From an uncultured Eubacteriales bacterium (GTDB lineage Bacteria > Bacillota > Clostridia > Oscillospirales > Oscillospiraceae), in NCBI GenBank assembly GCA_900550165.1, contig URQY01000002.1:1-64000 (forward strand): a stretch of DNA of 64,000 nucleotides, in the 5' to 3' direction. The notes beneath the pieces are model-generated. The model was not told the origin of the DNA and made no database searches. It saw only the letters and a list, made by a program, of their open reading frames with translations. The position numbers and the translations under genes were made by a program. This document shows positions 15,126 to 23,274 of the stretch, in pieces; position 1 is the first letter of the stretch, and each line of letters begins with the position of its first letter.

Positions 15126-16223
15126 TTGAATAAGGTCATGACATTGCACGATGCCGTTGCAAAGTACGTCGAAAACGGCGATACCCTTGCGATCGGCGGC
15201 TTCACCACCAACCGCAAGCCCTATGCTACGGTCTCCGAGATCCTGCGCCAGGGTCAGAAGGACTTCATCGTTTACGCCGGTCCCGGCGGCGGCGAGGTCG
15301 ATATGCTCATCGGCGAGGGCCGTGTGGCGGCTTACATCAACTGCTACACCGCCAACTCCGGCTATACCAATGTTTCCCGTCGTTTCCGCGCGTTCATCGA
15401 GCAGGGCAAGCTCACGTATGAGGACTATTCTCAGGACGTTCTCATGCTCATGCTCCACGCCTCTTCTCTCGGCCTTCCGTTCCTGCCGGTGCGCCTGATG
15501 CAGGGCAGCGGCCTGATGAAGTTCTGGGGCATCAGCGAGGAAAAGCGCAAGCAGATGCCCAAGATCGAGGATCTCAAGTGCGCCGAGATCGACAACCCCA
15601 TGGTTCCTGGCCAGAAGGTCGTTGCTGTTCCTGTTCCCAAGATCGACACCGCCATCATCCATGTTCAGCAGGCCTCTCCGGACGGCACCTGCATCATCTG
15701 CGGCGACGAGTTCCACGACATCGACATCGCGATCGCCGCGCGCAAGACCATCGTTACCTGCGAGGAGATCGTCTCCGACGAGTTCATCCGCCGCGACCCG
15801 ACCAAGACCCGTATCTTCGGCGAGTGCGTGCAGGCGGTCGTCAAGGCTCCCTACGGCGCATGGCCCTCTCAGTGCTATGCCTACTATGACGACGACGATG
15901 CCGGCCTGAAGGAATACGACAAGGCTTCCAAGTATCAGGATGCCGAGGATGCCGTCAAGCAGCTCGAGAAGGCTGCTGCCAAGGCTGCCAAGGCGCTTGA
16001 GAAGGCCCCCGAGGACGAGAAGCTCAAGCTCGCCGCCGAAAATGCGCAGAAGGCCTTCGAGCTCGCCAAGAGCGGCGAGAAGGTGCCCGAGACCTTCAAG
16101 GATTACGTTGAAAAGTGGGTCTACAGCTGCGAAGATCAGGCCGCGCTGCTCGACAAGATCGGCGGCAGCCGTCTGATGCGCCTGAAGAACGAGCCGCACC
16201 TCGGCTATTCCACTACACACTAA
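15126..16223 (+). CDS. gctA: Glutaconate CoA-transferase subunit A
   Basis: 365 residues. With GctB it moves CoA from acetyl-CoA (or glutaconyl-CoA) to (R)-2-hydroxyglutarate, the activation step of the hydroxyglutarate pathway. MTLHDAVAKYVENGDTLAIGGF and AYINCYTANSGYTNVSRRF (pieces) match the Acidaminococcus GctA family closely. The start is TTG at 15126 (NKVMTLHD aligns with the family N-terminus) preceded by GGGAGGG. Odd: family members are about 320 residues; here an extra Ala/Lys/Glu-rich helical segment of roughly 48 residues (about 273-318) is inserted before the FKDYVEKWVYSCEDQ region. First gene of the operon. Confidence 0.95.
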   Translation: MNKVMTLHDAVAKYVENGDTLAIGGFTTNRKPYATVSEILRQGQKDFIVYAGPGGGEVDMLIGEGRVAAYINCYTANSGYTNVSRRFRAFIEQGKLTYEDYSQDVLMLMLHASSLGLPFLPVRLMQGSGLMKFWGISEEKRKQMPKIEDLKCAEIDNPMVPGQKVVAVPVPKIDTAIIHVQQASPDGTCIICGDEFHDIDIAIAARKTIVTCEEIVSDEFIRRDPTKTRIFGECVQAVVKAPYGAWPSQCYAYYDDDDAGLKEYDKASKYQDAEDAVKQLEKAAAKAAKALEKAPEDEKLKLAAENAQKAFELAKSGEKVPETFKDYVEKWVYSCEDQAALLDKIGGSRLMRLKNEPHLGYSTTH

Positions 16224-16244
16224 GGTTTGGGAGGCTAAATAGAA

Positions 16245-17051
16245 ATGTCTGATTATACAAAGTATACCAAGCAGGAAATGCAGGCTTATGCCATTGCTAA
16301 GAACATCAAGGAAAACCAGATCGTCATTGTCGGTACGGGTCTGCCGCTGATCGGTGCGTCCCTCGCCAAGCGCGCGGTCTGCCCCAGCTGCCACCCCATC
16401 GTCGAGTCCGGCCTGATGGACTGCGACCCCGTTGAGGTCCCCCGCTCTGTCGGCGATAACCGCTTCATGGCGCACTGCGCCGTGCAGTGGCCCAACATCC
16501 GCTTCGTCGGCTTCGAGGCCAACGAGTGGCTGCACGACGAGGATCGTCTCGTTGCCTTCATCGGCGGCGCTCAGATCGACCCGTACGGCAACGTGAACTC
16601 CACCTGCATCTTCGGCAAGGGCGACTACCTGCAGCCCACCACCCGTTTCACCGGTTCCGGCGGCGCCAACGGCATTGCCACCTACTGCAACACCATCATC
16701 ATGATGCAGCACCAGAAGCGCCGCTTCATGGATCACGTCGACTACATCACCTCCTGCGGCTGGATGGACGGCCCCGGCGGTCGTGAGCGCGCGGGTCTGC
16801 CCGGCAACCGTGGTCCTCAGATGGTCGTCACCGACCTCGGCATCATGAAGTTTGATGAAGAGACCAAGCGTATGTACCTCGCTTACTACTACCCGTTCTC
16901 CTCCCCCGAGATGGTGCAGGAGAACACCGGCTTCGAAATCGACGTTTCCCGCGCCGAGCTGATGGAAGGCCCCTCTCCGGAGATCATCCGCCTCATCCGC
17001 GAGGAGATCGACCCGGGCCAGGCGTTCATCAAGGTCCCCAAGGATAAGTAA
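16245..17051 (+). CDS. gctB: Glutaconate CoA-transferase subunit B
   Basis: 268 residues, the family length. It carries the catalytic glutamate: IVESGLMDCDP places it at E54, the same number as in the Acidaminococcus enzyme, where Glu54 forms the CoA thioester intermediate. Other family blocks: VGTGLPLIGASLAKR and GGAQIDPYGNVNSTC. It starts 21 bases after gctA and forms the A2B2-type complex with it in the cytoplasm. Confidence 0.95.
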   Translation: MSDYTKYTKQEMQAYAIAKNIKENQIVIVGTGLPLIGASLAKRAVCPSCHPIVESGLMDCDPVEVPRSVGDNRFMAHCAVQWPNIRFVGFEANEWLHDEDRLVAFIGGAQIDPYGNVNSTCIFGKGDYLQPTTRFTGSGGANGIATYCNTIIMMQHQKRRFMDHVDYITSCGWMDGPGGRERAGLPGNRGPQMVVTDLGIMKFDEETKRMYLAYYYPFSSPEMVQENTGFEIDVSRAELMEGPSPEIIRLIREEIDPGQAFIKVPKDK

Positions 17052-17082
17052 TTTGTTATTTTAATAAGAAGGAGAACATAAC

Positions 17083-18852
17083 ATGAGCGAATATTCCATG
17101 CCCTCTTATTTCCAGAATATGCCGGTGATCGGTAAGGACATCAGCACGTTCCATGAGGACAACGCCGCTGAGATCCAGGCGGTCGAGCAGGAGATCCATG
17201 AGATCCGCGAGGCCGCTCTCGAAGCCGGCAAGAGCACCGAGGCTCTCAACGAGTCCGGTCAGTGGACCGCGATGCAGCGCATCATGGAGCTTGTTGACGA
17301 AGGCACCTGGTGCCCCCTCAACAGCCTCTACAATCCCCAGGACAACAAGAACGGCAGCGTCGGCATCGTCAAGGGCCTCGGCCGTATCGACGGCAAGTGG
17401 GCCGTCATCATCGCCAGCGACAACAAGAAGCTCGCCGGCGCCTGGGTCCCCGGCCAGGCCGACAGCCTGCTGCGCGGCAGCGACACGGCCAAGCGCCTGC
17501 GCATCCCCCTCGTTTACGTGCTGAACTGCTCCGGCGTTAAGCTCGACGAGCAGGAGAAGGTCTATCCCAACCGTCGCGGCGGCGGCACCCCGTTCTATCG
17601 CAACAGCGAGCTCAACCAGATGGGCGTGCCCGTCATCGTCGGCATCTACGGCACCAACCCCGCGGGCGGCGGCTATCACTCCATCTCCCCGACCATCCTG
17701 ATCGCGCATCAGGACGCTAACATGGCGGTCGGCGGCGCCGGCATCGTCGGCGGCATGAGCCCCAAGGGTCATGTGGATAAGGAGGCTGCCGAGGCGCTCA
17801 TCAAGGCACAGAAGAACCTCAAGAGCGACATCCCCGGCACCGTCGCTATCCACTACGGCGAGACCGGCTTCTTCCGCGAGGTCTACGCCGATGAAGAGGG
17901 CGTGCTCGCCGGTATCCGTAAGTACATGGCCATGCTGCCCGCTTACGATCCCGAGTTCTTCCGCGTTGACGACCCGAAGGAGCCCCTCTTCGACGCGAAC
18001 GATCTCTACAGCATCGTTCCCTTCAACCAGAAGCGCTCCTACGACATGGTCGAGGTCCTCGCGCGTCTGTTCGACGGCTCCGAGTTCATGGAGTATAAGC
18101 ACGGCTACGGCCCCGAGATGATCACCGGCCTTGCCAAGATCGACGGTCTGCTCGTCGGCGTTGTCGCTAACTATCAGGGTATGCTGATGAACTACCCCGA
18201 GTATAAGATGGCGACCTACGGTCAGGCGATGGGCGTTGGCGGCAAGCTGTATCGCCAGGGCCTCATCAAGATGAACGAGTTCGTCACCCTCTGCGCTCGT
18301 GACCGCATCCCGATGCTGTGGGTCCAGGATACCACCGGTATCGACGTCGGCAACGACGCTGAGCGCGCCGAGCTCCTCGGCCTCGGCCAGAGCCTGATCT
18401 ATTCCATCCAGTCCAGCAAGCTGCCGATGATGGAGATCACGCTCCGCAAGGGCACCGCCGCTGCGCACTACGTCCTCGGCGGTCCGCAGGGCAACGACAA
18501 CAACGCCTTCTCCATCGGCACCGCCACCACCGAGATCTACGTCATGCACGGCGAGACCGCTGCGGCCGCCATGTATGCCCGCCGTCTCGTGAAGGAAGAG
18601 AAGGCCGGCGAGGATCTGCAGCCCACCATCGACAAGATGAACGCGCTGATCCAGGACTATGCCAAGAAGTCCAGCCCGAAGTTCTGCGCCAAGGCGGGCC
18701 TGACCGACGAGATCGTCGACATGAACGACATTCGTCCCTACATCCAGGCCTTCGCCAACGCCTGCTATCAGAATCCCGAGAGCATCTGCCCGGTCCATCA
18801 GATGCTGCTGCCGCGCGTCATCCGCGACTACGACGCGCTCAACGCGCAGTAA
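17083..18852 (+). CDS. gcdA: Glutaconyl-CoA decarboxylase alpha subunit (carboxyltransferase)
   Basis: 589 residues (Acidaminococcus enzyme 587). It transfers the carboxyl group of glutaconyl-CoA to the biotin on GcdC, yielding crotonyl-CoA. The two carboxyltransferase halves are visible, with GTNPAGGGYHSISPTIL and GGAGIVGGMSPKGH in the first and GTAAAHYVLGGPQGNDNNAF in the second. It has an AAGGAGAAC site before the ATG. The partners GcdD, C and B are encoded 3.6 kb downstream under a separate promoter. Confidence 0.95.
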   Translation: MSEYSMPSYFQNMPVIGKDISTFHEDNAAEIQAVEQEIHEIREAALEAGKSTEALNESGQWTAMQRIMELVDEGTWCPLNSLYNPQDNKNGSVGIVKGLGRIDGKWAVIIASDNKKLAGAWVPGQADSLLRGSDTAKRLRIPLVYVLNCSGVKLDEQEKVYPNRRGGGTPFYRNSELNQMGVPVIVGIYGTNPAGGGYHSISPTILIAHQDANMAVGGAGIVGGMSPKGHVDKEAAEALIKAQKNLKSDIPGTVAIHYGETGFFREVYADEEGVLAGIRKYMAMLPAYDPEFFRVDDPKEPLFDANDLYSIVPFNQKRSYDMVEVLARLFDGSEFMEYKHGYGPEMITGLAKIDGLLVGVVANYQGMLMNYPEYKMATYGQAMGVGGKLYRQGLIKMNEFVTLCARDRIPMLWVQDTTGIDVGNDAERAELLGLGQSLIYSIQSSKLPMMEITLRKGTAAAHYVLGGPQGNDNNAFSIGTATTEIYVMHGETAAAAMYARRLVKEEKAGEDLQPTIDKMNALIQDYAKKSSPKFCAKAGLTDEIVDMNDIRPYIQAFANACYQNPESICPVHQMLLPRVIRDYDALNAQ

Positions 18853-18873
18853 GTCAAGCGCATAAAATACGCT

Positions 18874-18918
18874 TTCGCGGCGCAGACTGCGCGGCGGCAA
18901 GACCGCGCAGTCTGCGAT
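18874..18918 (+). repeat. Hairpin between gcdA and hgdC
   Basis: The stretch around CGCAGACTGCGCGG and CCGCGCAGTCTGCG (about 18880-18917) is an inverted repeat without a following T run. It may reduce read-through or stabilise mRNA ends; there is no clear terminator. Confidence 0.6.
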
Positions 18919-18938
18919 CATGAAAACGGAGAGAAACG

Positions 18939-19727
18939 ATGAGCATTTATACCATGGGTATCGACGTGGGCTCTACCGCGTCGAAGTGTGTGATCCTGAA
19001 GGACGGCAGCGAGATCGTCGCAAAGTCCCTTGTCGCGGTCGGCACGGGCACGTCCGGCCCCTCCCGCGCGATCGCGCAGGTGTTGGAAAACGCGGGCAGG
19101 ACGCGCGAGCAGATGGACTTTGTCCTTGCCACGGGCTATGGCCGCAACAGCCTTGACGGGCTTGCCGATATGCAGATGAGCGAGCTTTCCTGCCATGCCA
19201 GGGGCGCGGCCTTCCTCTTCCCGAACGTCCGCACGGTCATCGATATCGGCGGCCAGGACGTAAAGGTCATCGAGATCGAAAACGGCATGATGAAGAACTT
19301 CGTCATGAACGACAAGTGCGCAGCCGGTACCGGCCGCTTCCTCGATGTCATGGCCCGCGTGCTCGAAGTGAAGGTCGAAGACCTCGGCGACCTTGGCGAT
19401 AAGTCGACCAAGGAGGTCGGCATCAGCTCGACCTGCACGGTCTTTGCCGAGAGCGAGGTCATCTCGCAGCTCGCCATGGGCACCGACAAGTGCGACATCA
19501 TCCACGGCATCCACAAGTCCGTCGCGGGCCGTGTTTCCGGCCTCTGCCACCGTATCGGTGTGCGCGACGACGTGGTGATGACCGGCGGCGTCGCCCAGAA
19601 CCACGGCATCGTGCAGGCGCTGCGCGAGCAGCTCGGCCACGAGATCCACACCACGCCTCTCACGCAGTACAACGGCGCGCTCGGCGCCGCTCTGTTCGCT
19701 TATCAGAAGGCTCTGAAAAAGCAGTAG
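18939..19727 (+). CDS. hgdC: Activator (archerase) of 2-hydroxyglutaryl-CoA dehydratase
   Basis: 262 residues. It is an ATP-dependent one-electron donor with a [4Fe-4S] cluster bridging a homodimer. It begins MGIDVGSTASKCVILKDG, the ASKHA ATPase phosphate loop, and carries C127 (NDKCAAGTG) and C166 (SSTCTVFAESE), the same numbered ligands as in Acidaminococcus HgdC. It lies directly before hgdA and hgdB, which it activates. The 86 bases upstream contain a GC-rich hairpin (CGCGCAGTCTGCG type), probably a processing or attenuation element. Confidence 0.95.
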   Translation: MSIYTMGIDVGSTASKCVILKDGSEIVAKSLVAVGTGTSGPSRAIAQVLENAGRTREQMDFVLATGYGRNSLDGLADMQMSELSCHARGAAFLFPNVRTVIDIGGQDVKVIEIENGMMKNFVMNDKCAAGTGRFLDVMARVLEVKVEDLGDLGDKSTKEVGISSTCTVFAESEVISQLAMGTDKCDIIHGIHKSVAGRVSGLCHRIGVRDDVVMTGGVAQNHGIVQALREQLGHEIHTTPLTQYNGALGAALFAYQKALKKQ

Positions 19728-19768
19728 ATCGTATTCAATTATCAATATCGCATTAGGAGGAATCAATC

Positions 19769-21214
19769 ATGGCTAAACAAGTCAGTCCCGGCGTGCTTGC
19801 CCTGCGCAAGGTCGTCGATGACGTCTATGCCGACGCCCGTGAAGCGAAGAAGCAGGGTAAGCTGGTCGGTTGGTCCAGCTCCAAGTTCCCCTGCGAGCTT
19901 GCTGAGGCCTTTGACCTCAACGTGATGTACCCGGAGAACCAGGCTGCCGGTATCGCTGCCCAGCGCGACGGCGAGATCATGTGCCAGGCCGCGGAAGACC
20001 TCGGCTTCGACAATGATATCTGCGGCTATGCCCGTATCTCCCTGGCTTACGCCGCCGGTAAGCGCGCGAGCCGCAAGTTCGACCCCGAAACGCTCGAATT
20101 CATCATCGACCCCAACAGCGGCAAGCCCCTCAAGGACGAGAACGGCAAGGTCGTCATCGATCCTGAGACCGGCAAGCCCAAGAAGGACCCCAAGACGCAG
20201 GTCCCCTACACCGTTCTTGACGATATCTATGAGATCGAGGCTCTGCCCGAGACCACCGAGAAGGAGATCGCCTACAAGAACTTCCGCCGCGAGGCCATCA
20301 AGCCCTACAAGCAGATGCGCATCCCCCAGCCGGACTTCGTCCTCTGCTGCAACAACATCTGCAACTGCATGACCAAGTGGTATGAGAATATCGCCCGTAT
20401 GTGCAACATCCCCCTCATCATGGTCGATATCCCCTACAACAACACCGTGGAAGTCAGCGATTCCGCTGTCAAGTACGTCCGCGCCCAGTTCGACAACGCC
20501 ATCCATGAGCTCGAAAAGCTCACCGGCAAGAAGTTCGACGAGAAGAAGTTCGAGCTTGCCTGCAAGCACGCGAACCGCACCGCGCAGAACTGGCTGAAGG
20601 TCTGCGACTTCCTGCAGTACAAGCCCGCCCCGATGAGCGGTTTCGACCTCTTCAACCACATGGCCGACGTCGTCACCGCCCGCGGCAAGGAAGCTGCTGC
20701 CGACGCCTTCGAGCTCCTTTCCAAGGACCTGCAGAAGAACATTGAGGAAGGCACCTCCACGCTGCCCTTCCCCGAGCAGTACCGCGTCATGTTCGAGGGC
20801 ATCCCCTGCTGGCCGAAGCTTCCGAACCTCTTCAAGCCCCTGAAGGAAAACGGCATCAACGTTACCGCCGTTGTTTATGCGCCCGCGTTCGGCTTTGTTT
20901 ACAACAACATGGACGAAATGGCCCGCGCTTACTACAAGGCTCCGAACTCCGTCTGCATCGAGCAGGGCGTTGCTTGGCGTGAAGGCATCTGCCGCGACAA
21001 CAAGGTCGACGGCGTGCTCGTCCACTACAACCGCTCCTGCAAGCCCTGGTCCGGTTACATGGCCGAGATGCAGCGCCGCTTCACTGCGGACCTCGGCGTG
21101 CCGTGCGCCGGCTTCGACGGTGACCAGGCTGACCCGCGCAACTTCAACGAAGCGCAGTACGCGACCCGCGTGCAGGGCCTGGTCGAGGCTATGGAAGCCA
21201 ACAAGAAAGACTAA
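19769..21214 (+). CDS. hgdA: 2-hydroxyglutaryl-CoA dehydratase subunit A
   Basis: 481 residues (Acidaminococcus 477). Together with HgdB it removes water from (R)-2-hydroxyglutaryl-CoA to give glutaconyl-CoA through a ketyl radical after electron injection by HgdC. LVGWSSSKFPCELAEAF, LCCNNICNCMTKWYENIAR and VLVHYNRSCKPWSGYM carry the conserved Cys ligands of its [4Fe-4S] cluster. The DPNSGKPLKDENGK linker insert is also found in the family. It has an AGGAGGAA site 8 bases before the ATG. Confidence 0.95.
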   Translation: MAKQVSPGVLALRKVVDDVYADAREAKKQGKLVGWSSSKFPCELAEAFDLNVMYPENQAAGIAAQRDGEIMCQAAEDLGFDNDICGYARISLAYAAGKRASRKFDPETLEFIIDPNSGKPLKDENGKVVIDPETGKPKKDPKTQVPYTVLDDIYEIEALPETTEKEIAYKNFRREAIKPYKQMRIPQPDFVLCCNNICNCMTKWYENIARMCNIPLIMVDIPYNNTVEVSDSAVKYVRAQFDNAIHELEKLTGKKFDEKKFELACKHANRTAQNWLKVCDFLQYKPAPMSGFDLFNHMADVVTARGKEAAADAFELLSKDLQKNIEEGTSTLPFPEQYRVMFEGIPCWPKLPNLFKPLKENGINVTAVVYAPAFGFVYNNMDEMARAYYKAPNSVCIEQGVAWREGICRDNKVDGVLVHYNRSCKPWSGYMAEMQRRFTADLGVPCAGFDGDQADPRNFNEAQYATRVQGLVEAMEANKKD

Positions 21215-21229
21215 GGAGGGCGTGAAAAA

Positions 21230-22375
21230 ATGAGTATCGAAGCTATCGTGAATGAATTTTCCGCCATTGCCGCCGATCCCAAGGGCCAGCTCAAGGCCTG
21301 CAAGGATGCCGGTAAAAAGTGCATTGGCGTGATGCCTTATTACGCGCCCGAAGAGCTGGTCTATGCCGCCGGCATGATGCCCTTCGGTATGTGGGGCAGC
21401 AACAACAAGACCGAGCAGCGCGCCAAGGAATACTGCGCGACCTTCTACTGCACCATCGCGCAGCTCGACCTCGAGATGCTGCTCGACGGTACGATGGATC
21501 TGCTGGACGGTGTGATCACCCCGACCATCTGCGACACGCTGCGCCCCATGAGCCAGAACATCCGCGTCGCCATGAGCGAGAAGCTGCCCTGCATCTTCCT
21601 CGCCCATCCCCAGAACCGTTTTGCCGACTGGGGCAAGCAGTTCTGCCTTGACCAGTACAACGATGTCAAGGCCGGTCTTGAAAAGATCGCCGGTCACGAG
21701 ATCAAGAGCGAAGACATCGCCGCGGCCATCAAGGTCTACAACAAGTCCCGTGCTGCCCGCCGTGAGTTCGTCAAGCTCGCAAGCGCCCACTGCGACGTGA
21801 TCGACCCGATCATGCGCTCGGCCGTCCTCAAGGCTGCCTGGTTTATGGATAAGGCCGAGTACACCGAGAAGCTCGAGGCCCTCAACGCTGAGCTCAAGGC
21901 TCTGCCCGAGGCTAAGTGGAACGGCGTCAAGGTCGTCACCTCCGGCATCATCTGCGACAACCCGACCCTCCTCAAGATCTTCAAGGACAACAACGTCGCT
22001 ATCGCGGCGGACGATGTTGCCCACGAGTCCCGTGCCTTCCGCACCGACGCGAGCGAAGAGGGCGACCCGATGATGGCCCTCGTCGAGCAGTTCACCAACA
22101 CCGACTACGATGTGCTGCTCTACGATCCGCAGTCCAACAAGAACCGTCGCGGTGAGTTCGTGGCCAACATGGTCAAGGAGTCCGGCGCGCAGGGCCTGGT
22201 GCTGTTTATGCAGCAGTTCTGCGACCCCGAGGAGATGGAGTTCCCGTACCTGAAGAAGGCGCTCGACGCTGCGGGTATCCCCTTCATCAAGCTCGGCATC
22301 GACCAGCAGATGCGCGACTTCGGCCAGGCGGCGACCGCTATTCAGGCGTTTGCCGACGTGCTCTCCGTGCAGTAA
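21230..22375 (+). CDS. hgdB: 2-hydroxyglutaryl-CoA dehydratase subunit B
   Basis: 381 residues (family 379). GVMPYYAPEELVYAAGMMP, KEYCATFYCTIAQLDLEMLL and GLVLFMQQFCDPEEMEFPYL are diagnostic blocks with the cluster-binding cysteines. It starts 15 bases after hgdA with AAGGAGGGCG upstream. It is the last gene of the first glutamate transcription unit; a GC-rich inverted repeat follows. Confidence 0.95.
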   Translation: MSIEAIVNEFSAIAADPKGQLKACKDAGKKCIGVMPYYAPEELVYAAGMMPFGMWGSNNKTEQRAKEYCATFYCTIAQLDLEMLLDGTMDLLDGVITPTICDTLRPMSQNIRVAMSEKLPCIFLAHPQNRFADWGKQFCLDQYNDVKAGLEKIAGHEIKSEDIAAAIKVYNKSRAARREFVKLASAHCDVIDPIMRSAVLKAAWFMDKAEYTEKLEALNAELKALPEAKWNGVKVVTSGIICDNPTLLKIFKDNNVAIAADDVAHESRAFRTDASEEGDPMMALVEQFTNTDYDVLLYDPQSNKNRRGEFVANMVKESGAQGLVLFMQQFCDPEEMEFPYLKKALDAAGIPFIKLGIDQQMRDFGQAATAIQAFADVLSVQ

Positions 22376-22385
22376 GGAAAGTCTT

Positions 22386-22422
22386 TTTTCCCTCCTGCCC
22401 GTTTACAAGGCAGGAGGGAAAA
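22386..22422 (+). repeat. Inverted repeat between hgdB and gcdD
   Basis: TTTTCCCTCCTGCC (22386-22399) pairs with GGCAGGAGGGAAAA (22409-22422), a 14-bp stem. No T run follows on the plus strand, so it is a weak terminator or an mRNA-stabilising hairpin rather than a classical terminator. Confidence 0.7.
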
Positions 22423-22455
22423 GCTGTTAAAAATGCGCAAAATGTGCATACGCGC

Positions 22456-22485
22456 TTGCAAATCCCGCAATCGCTTTGCTATAAT
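22456..22485 (+). promoter_or_regulatory. Promoter of gcdDCB
   Basis: TTGCAA (22456-22461), 18-base spacer, TATAAT (22480-22485), 26 bases before the gcdD ATG. It allows the sodium-pump subunits to be made independently of the upstream operon. Confidence 0.75.
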
Positions 22486-22511
22486 CCAATATTGAAAGGT
22501 AAAAGGAAGAA

Positions 22512-22790
22512 ATGGAATACAGTAGCCTTTTCGTCACCCTGATGGGTATCGGCACGGTGTTCTTTGGCCTGATCTGCATCATTTTCCTCACCATGGCAAT
22601 GGGTGCAATTCTCAAGGGCAAGGAAAAGGCACCTGCCGCCGCTGCCGCTGCTCCTGCTGCCGCTTCCGCACCGGCCCCCGCGCCGCAGGGAATGCAGCCC
22701 GAGATCGTGGCCGCGATCACTGCCGCTCTCTCGGAAGAGGTCGGCATTTCCTCCCGCAGCATGAACATCGTCAACATTAAAAAAATCTAA
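22512..22790 (+). CDS. gcdD: Glutaconyl-CoA decarboxylase delta subunit
   Basis: 92 residues. One N-terminal membrane helix (LFVTLMGIGTVFFGLICIIF), an Ala/Pro-rich linker, and a C-terminal segment EIVAAITAALSEEVGISS, the OadG/GcdD layout. It holds the decarboxylase complex together at the membrane. An AAAGGTAAAAGGAAG stretch precedes the ATG. It is followed by gcdC after 23 bases. Confidence 0.9.
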   Translation: MEYSSLFVTLMGIGTVFFGLICIIFLTMAMGAILKGKEKAPAAAAAAPAAASAPAPAPQGMQPEIVAAITAALSEEVGISSRSMNIVNIKKI

Positions 22791-22813
22791 TTTTATTTTA
22801 GGAGAGAACAACC

Positions 22814-23227
22814 ATGATCAAGCAGTACAATGTCACCGTTAACGGTACCACCTACGAAGTCACCGTCGAGTCCGCCGCCGGCGGCAACCGTATGGCTTCC
22901 GCTCCCGTCTCCCGCGCTGCCGCGGCTCCTGTTGCCCGCGCTGCCGCTCCCGCTCCCGCTGCTGCTCCTGCCGCCGCTCCCGCTGCTGCTCCCAAGGCTG
23001 CCGCTCCCGCAGGCGCCGGCACTGTCTCCAGCCCCATGCCCGGCACCATCCTTGATGTGAAGGTCGCCGCTGGCCAGGCCGTCAAGGAAGGCGATCTGCT
23101 GTTCATCCTCGAGGCCATGAAGATGGAGAACGAGATCTTCGCTCCCTGCGCCGGCACCATTTCCTCTGTTGCAGTTTCCAAGGGCGCTGCTGTCAACCCC
23201 GGCGACGTTCTGTGCGTCATCGGCTAA
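22814..23227 (+). CDS. gcdC: Glutaconyl-CoA decarboxylase gamma subunit (biotin carrier)
   Basis: 137 residues. An N-terminal strand region is joined by a long Ala/Pro linker (about 30-75) to a biotinyl domain with EAMKMENE; K103 is the biotinylation site. It carries the carboxyl group from GcdA to GcdB. The linker uses many GCT/GCC/CCC codons and is a low-complexity stretch. It has an AGGAGAGAAC site before the ATG. Confidence 0.95.
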   Translation: MIKQYNVTVNGTTYEVTVESAAGGNRMASAPVSRAAAAPVARAAAPAPAAAPAAAPAAAPKAAAPAGAGTVSSPMPGTILDVKVAAGQAVKEGDLLFILEAMKMENEIFAPCAGTISSVAVSKGAAVNPGDVLCVIG

Positions 23228-23274
23228 GTCAGGTACCTCTTGCTCAATAAACTGTGAAAGGAATCTAAACATAA

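Noticed and set aside
17056..18921. 621-codon minus-strand open frame opposite gcdA
   Set aside because: It lies fully antisense to the conserved gcdA reading frame; long antisense frames of Asp/Val/Leu/Ala composition are typical in this GC-rich codon usage. No family pattern.
19763..22024. 753-codon minus-strand open frame opposite hgdA and hgdB
   Set aside because: Antisense shadow across two conserved genes; no ribosome-binding site or domain.
22900..23020. Ala/Pro-rich repeat in gcdC looked like a tandem repeat element
   Set aside because: It is the normal flexible linker of biotin carrier subunits.
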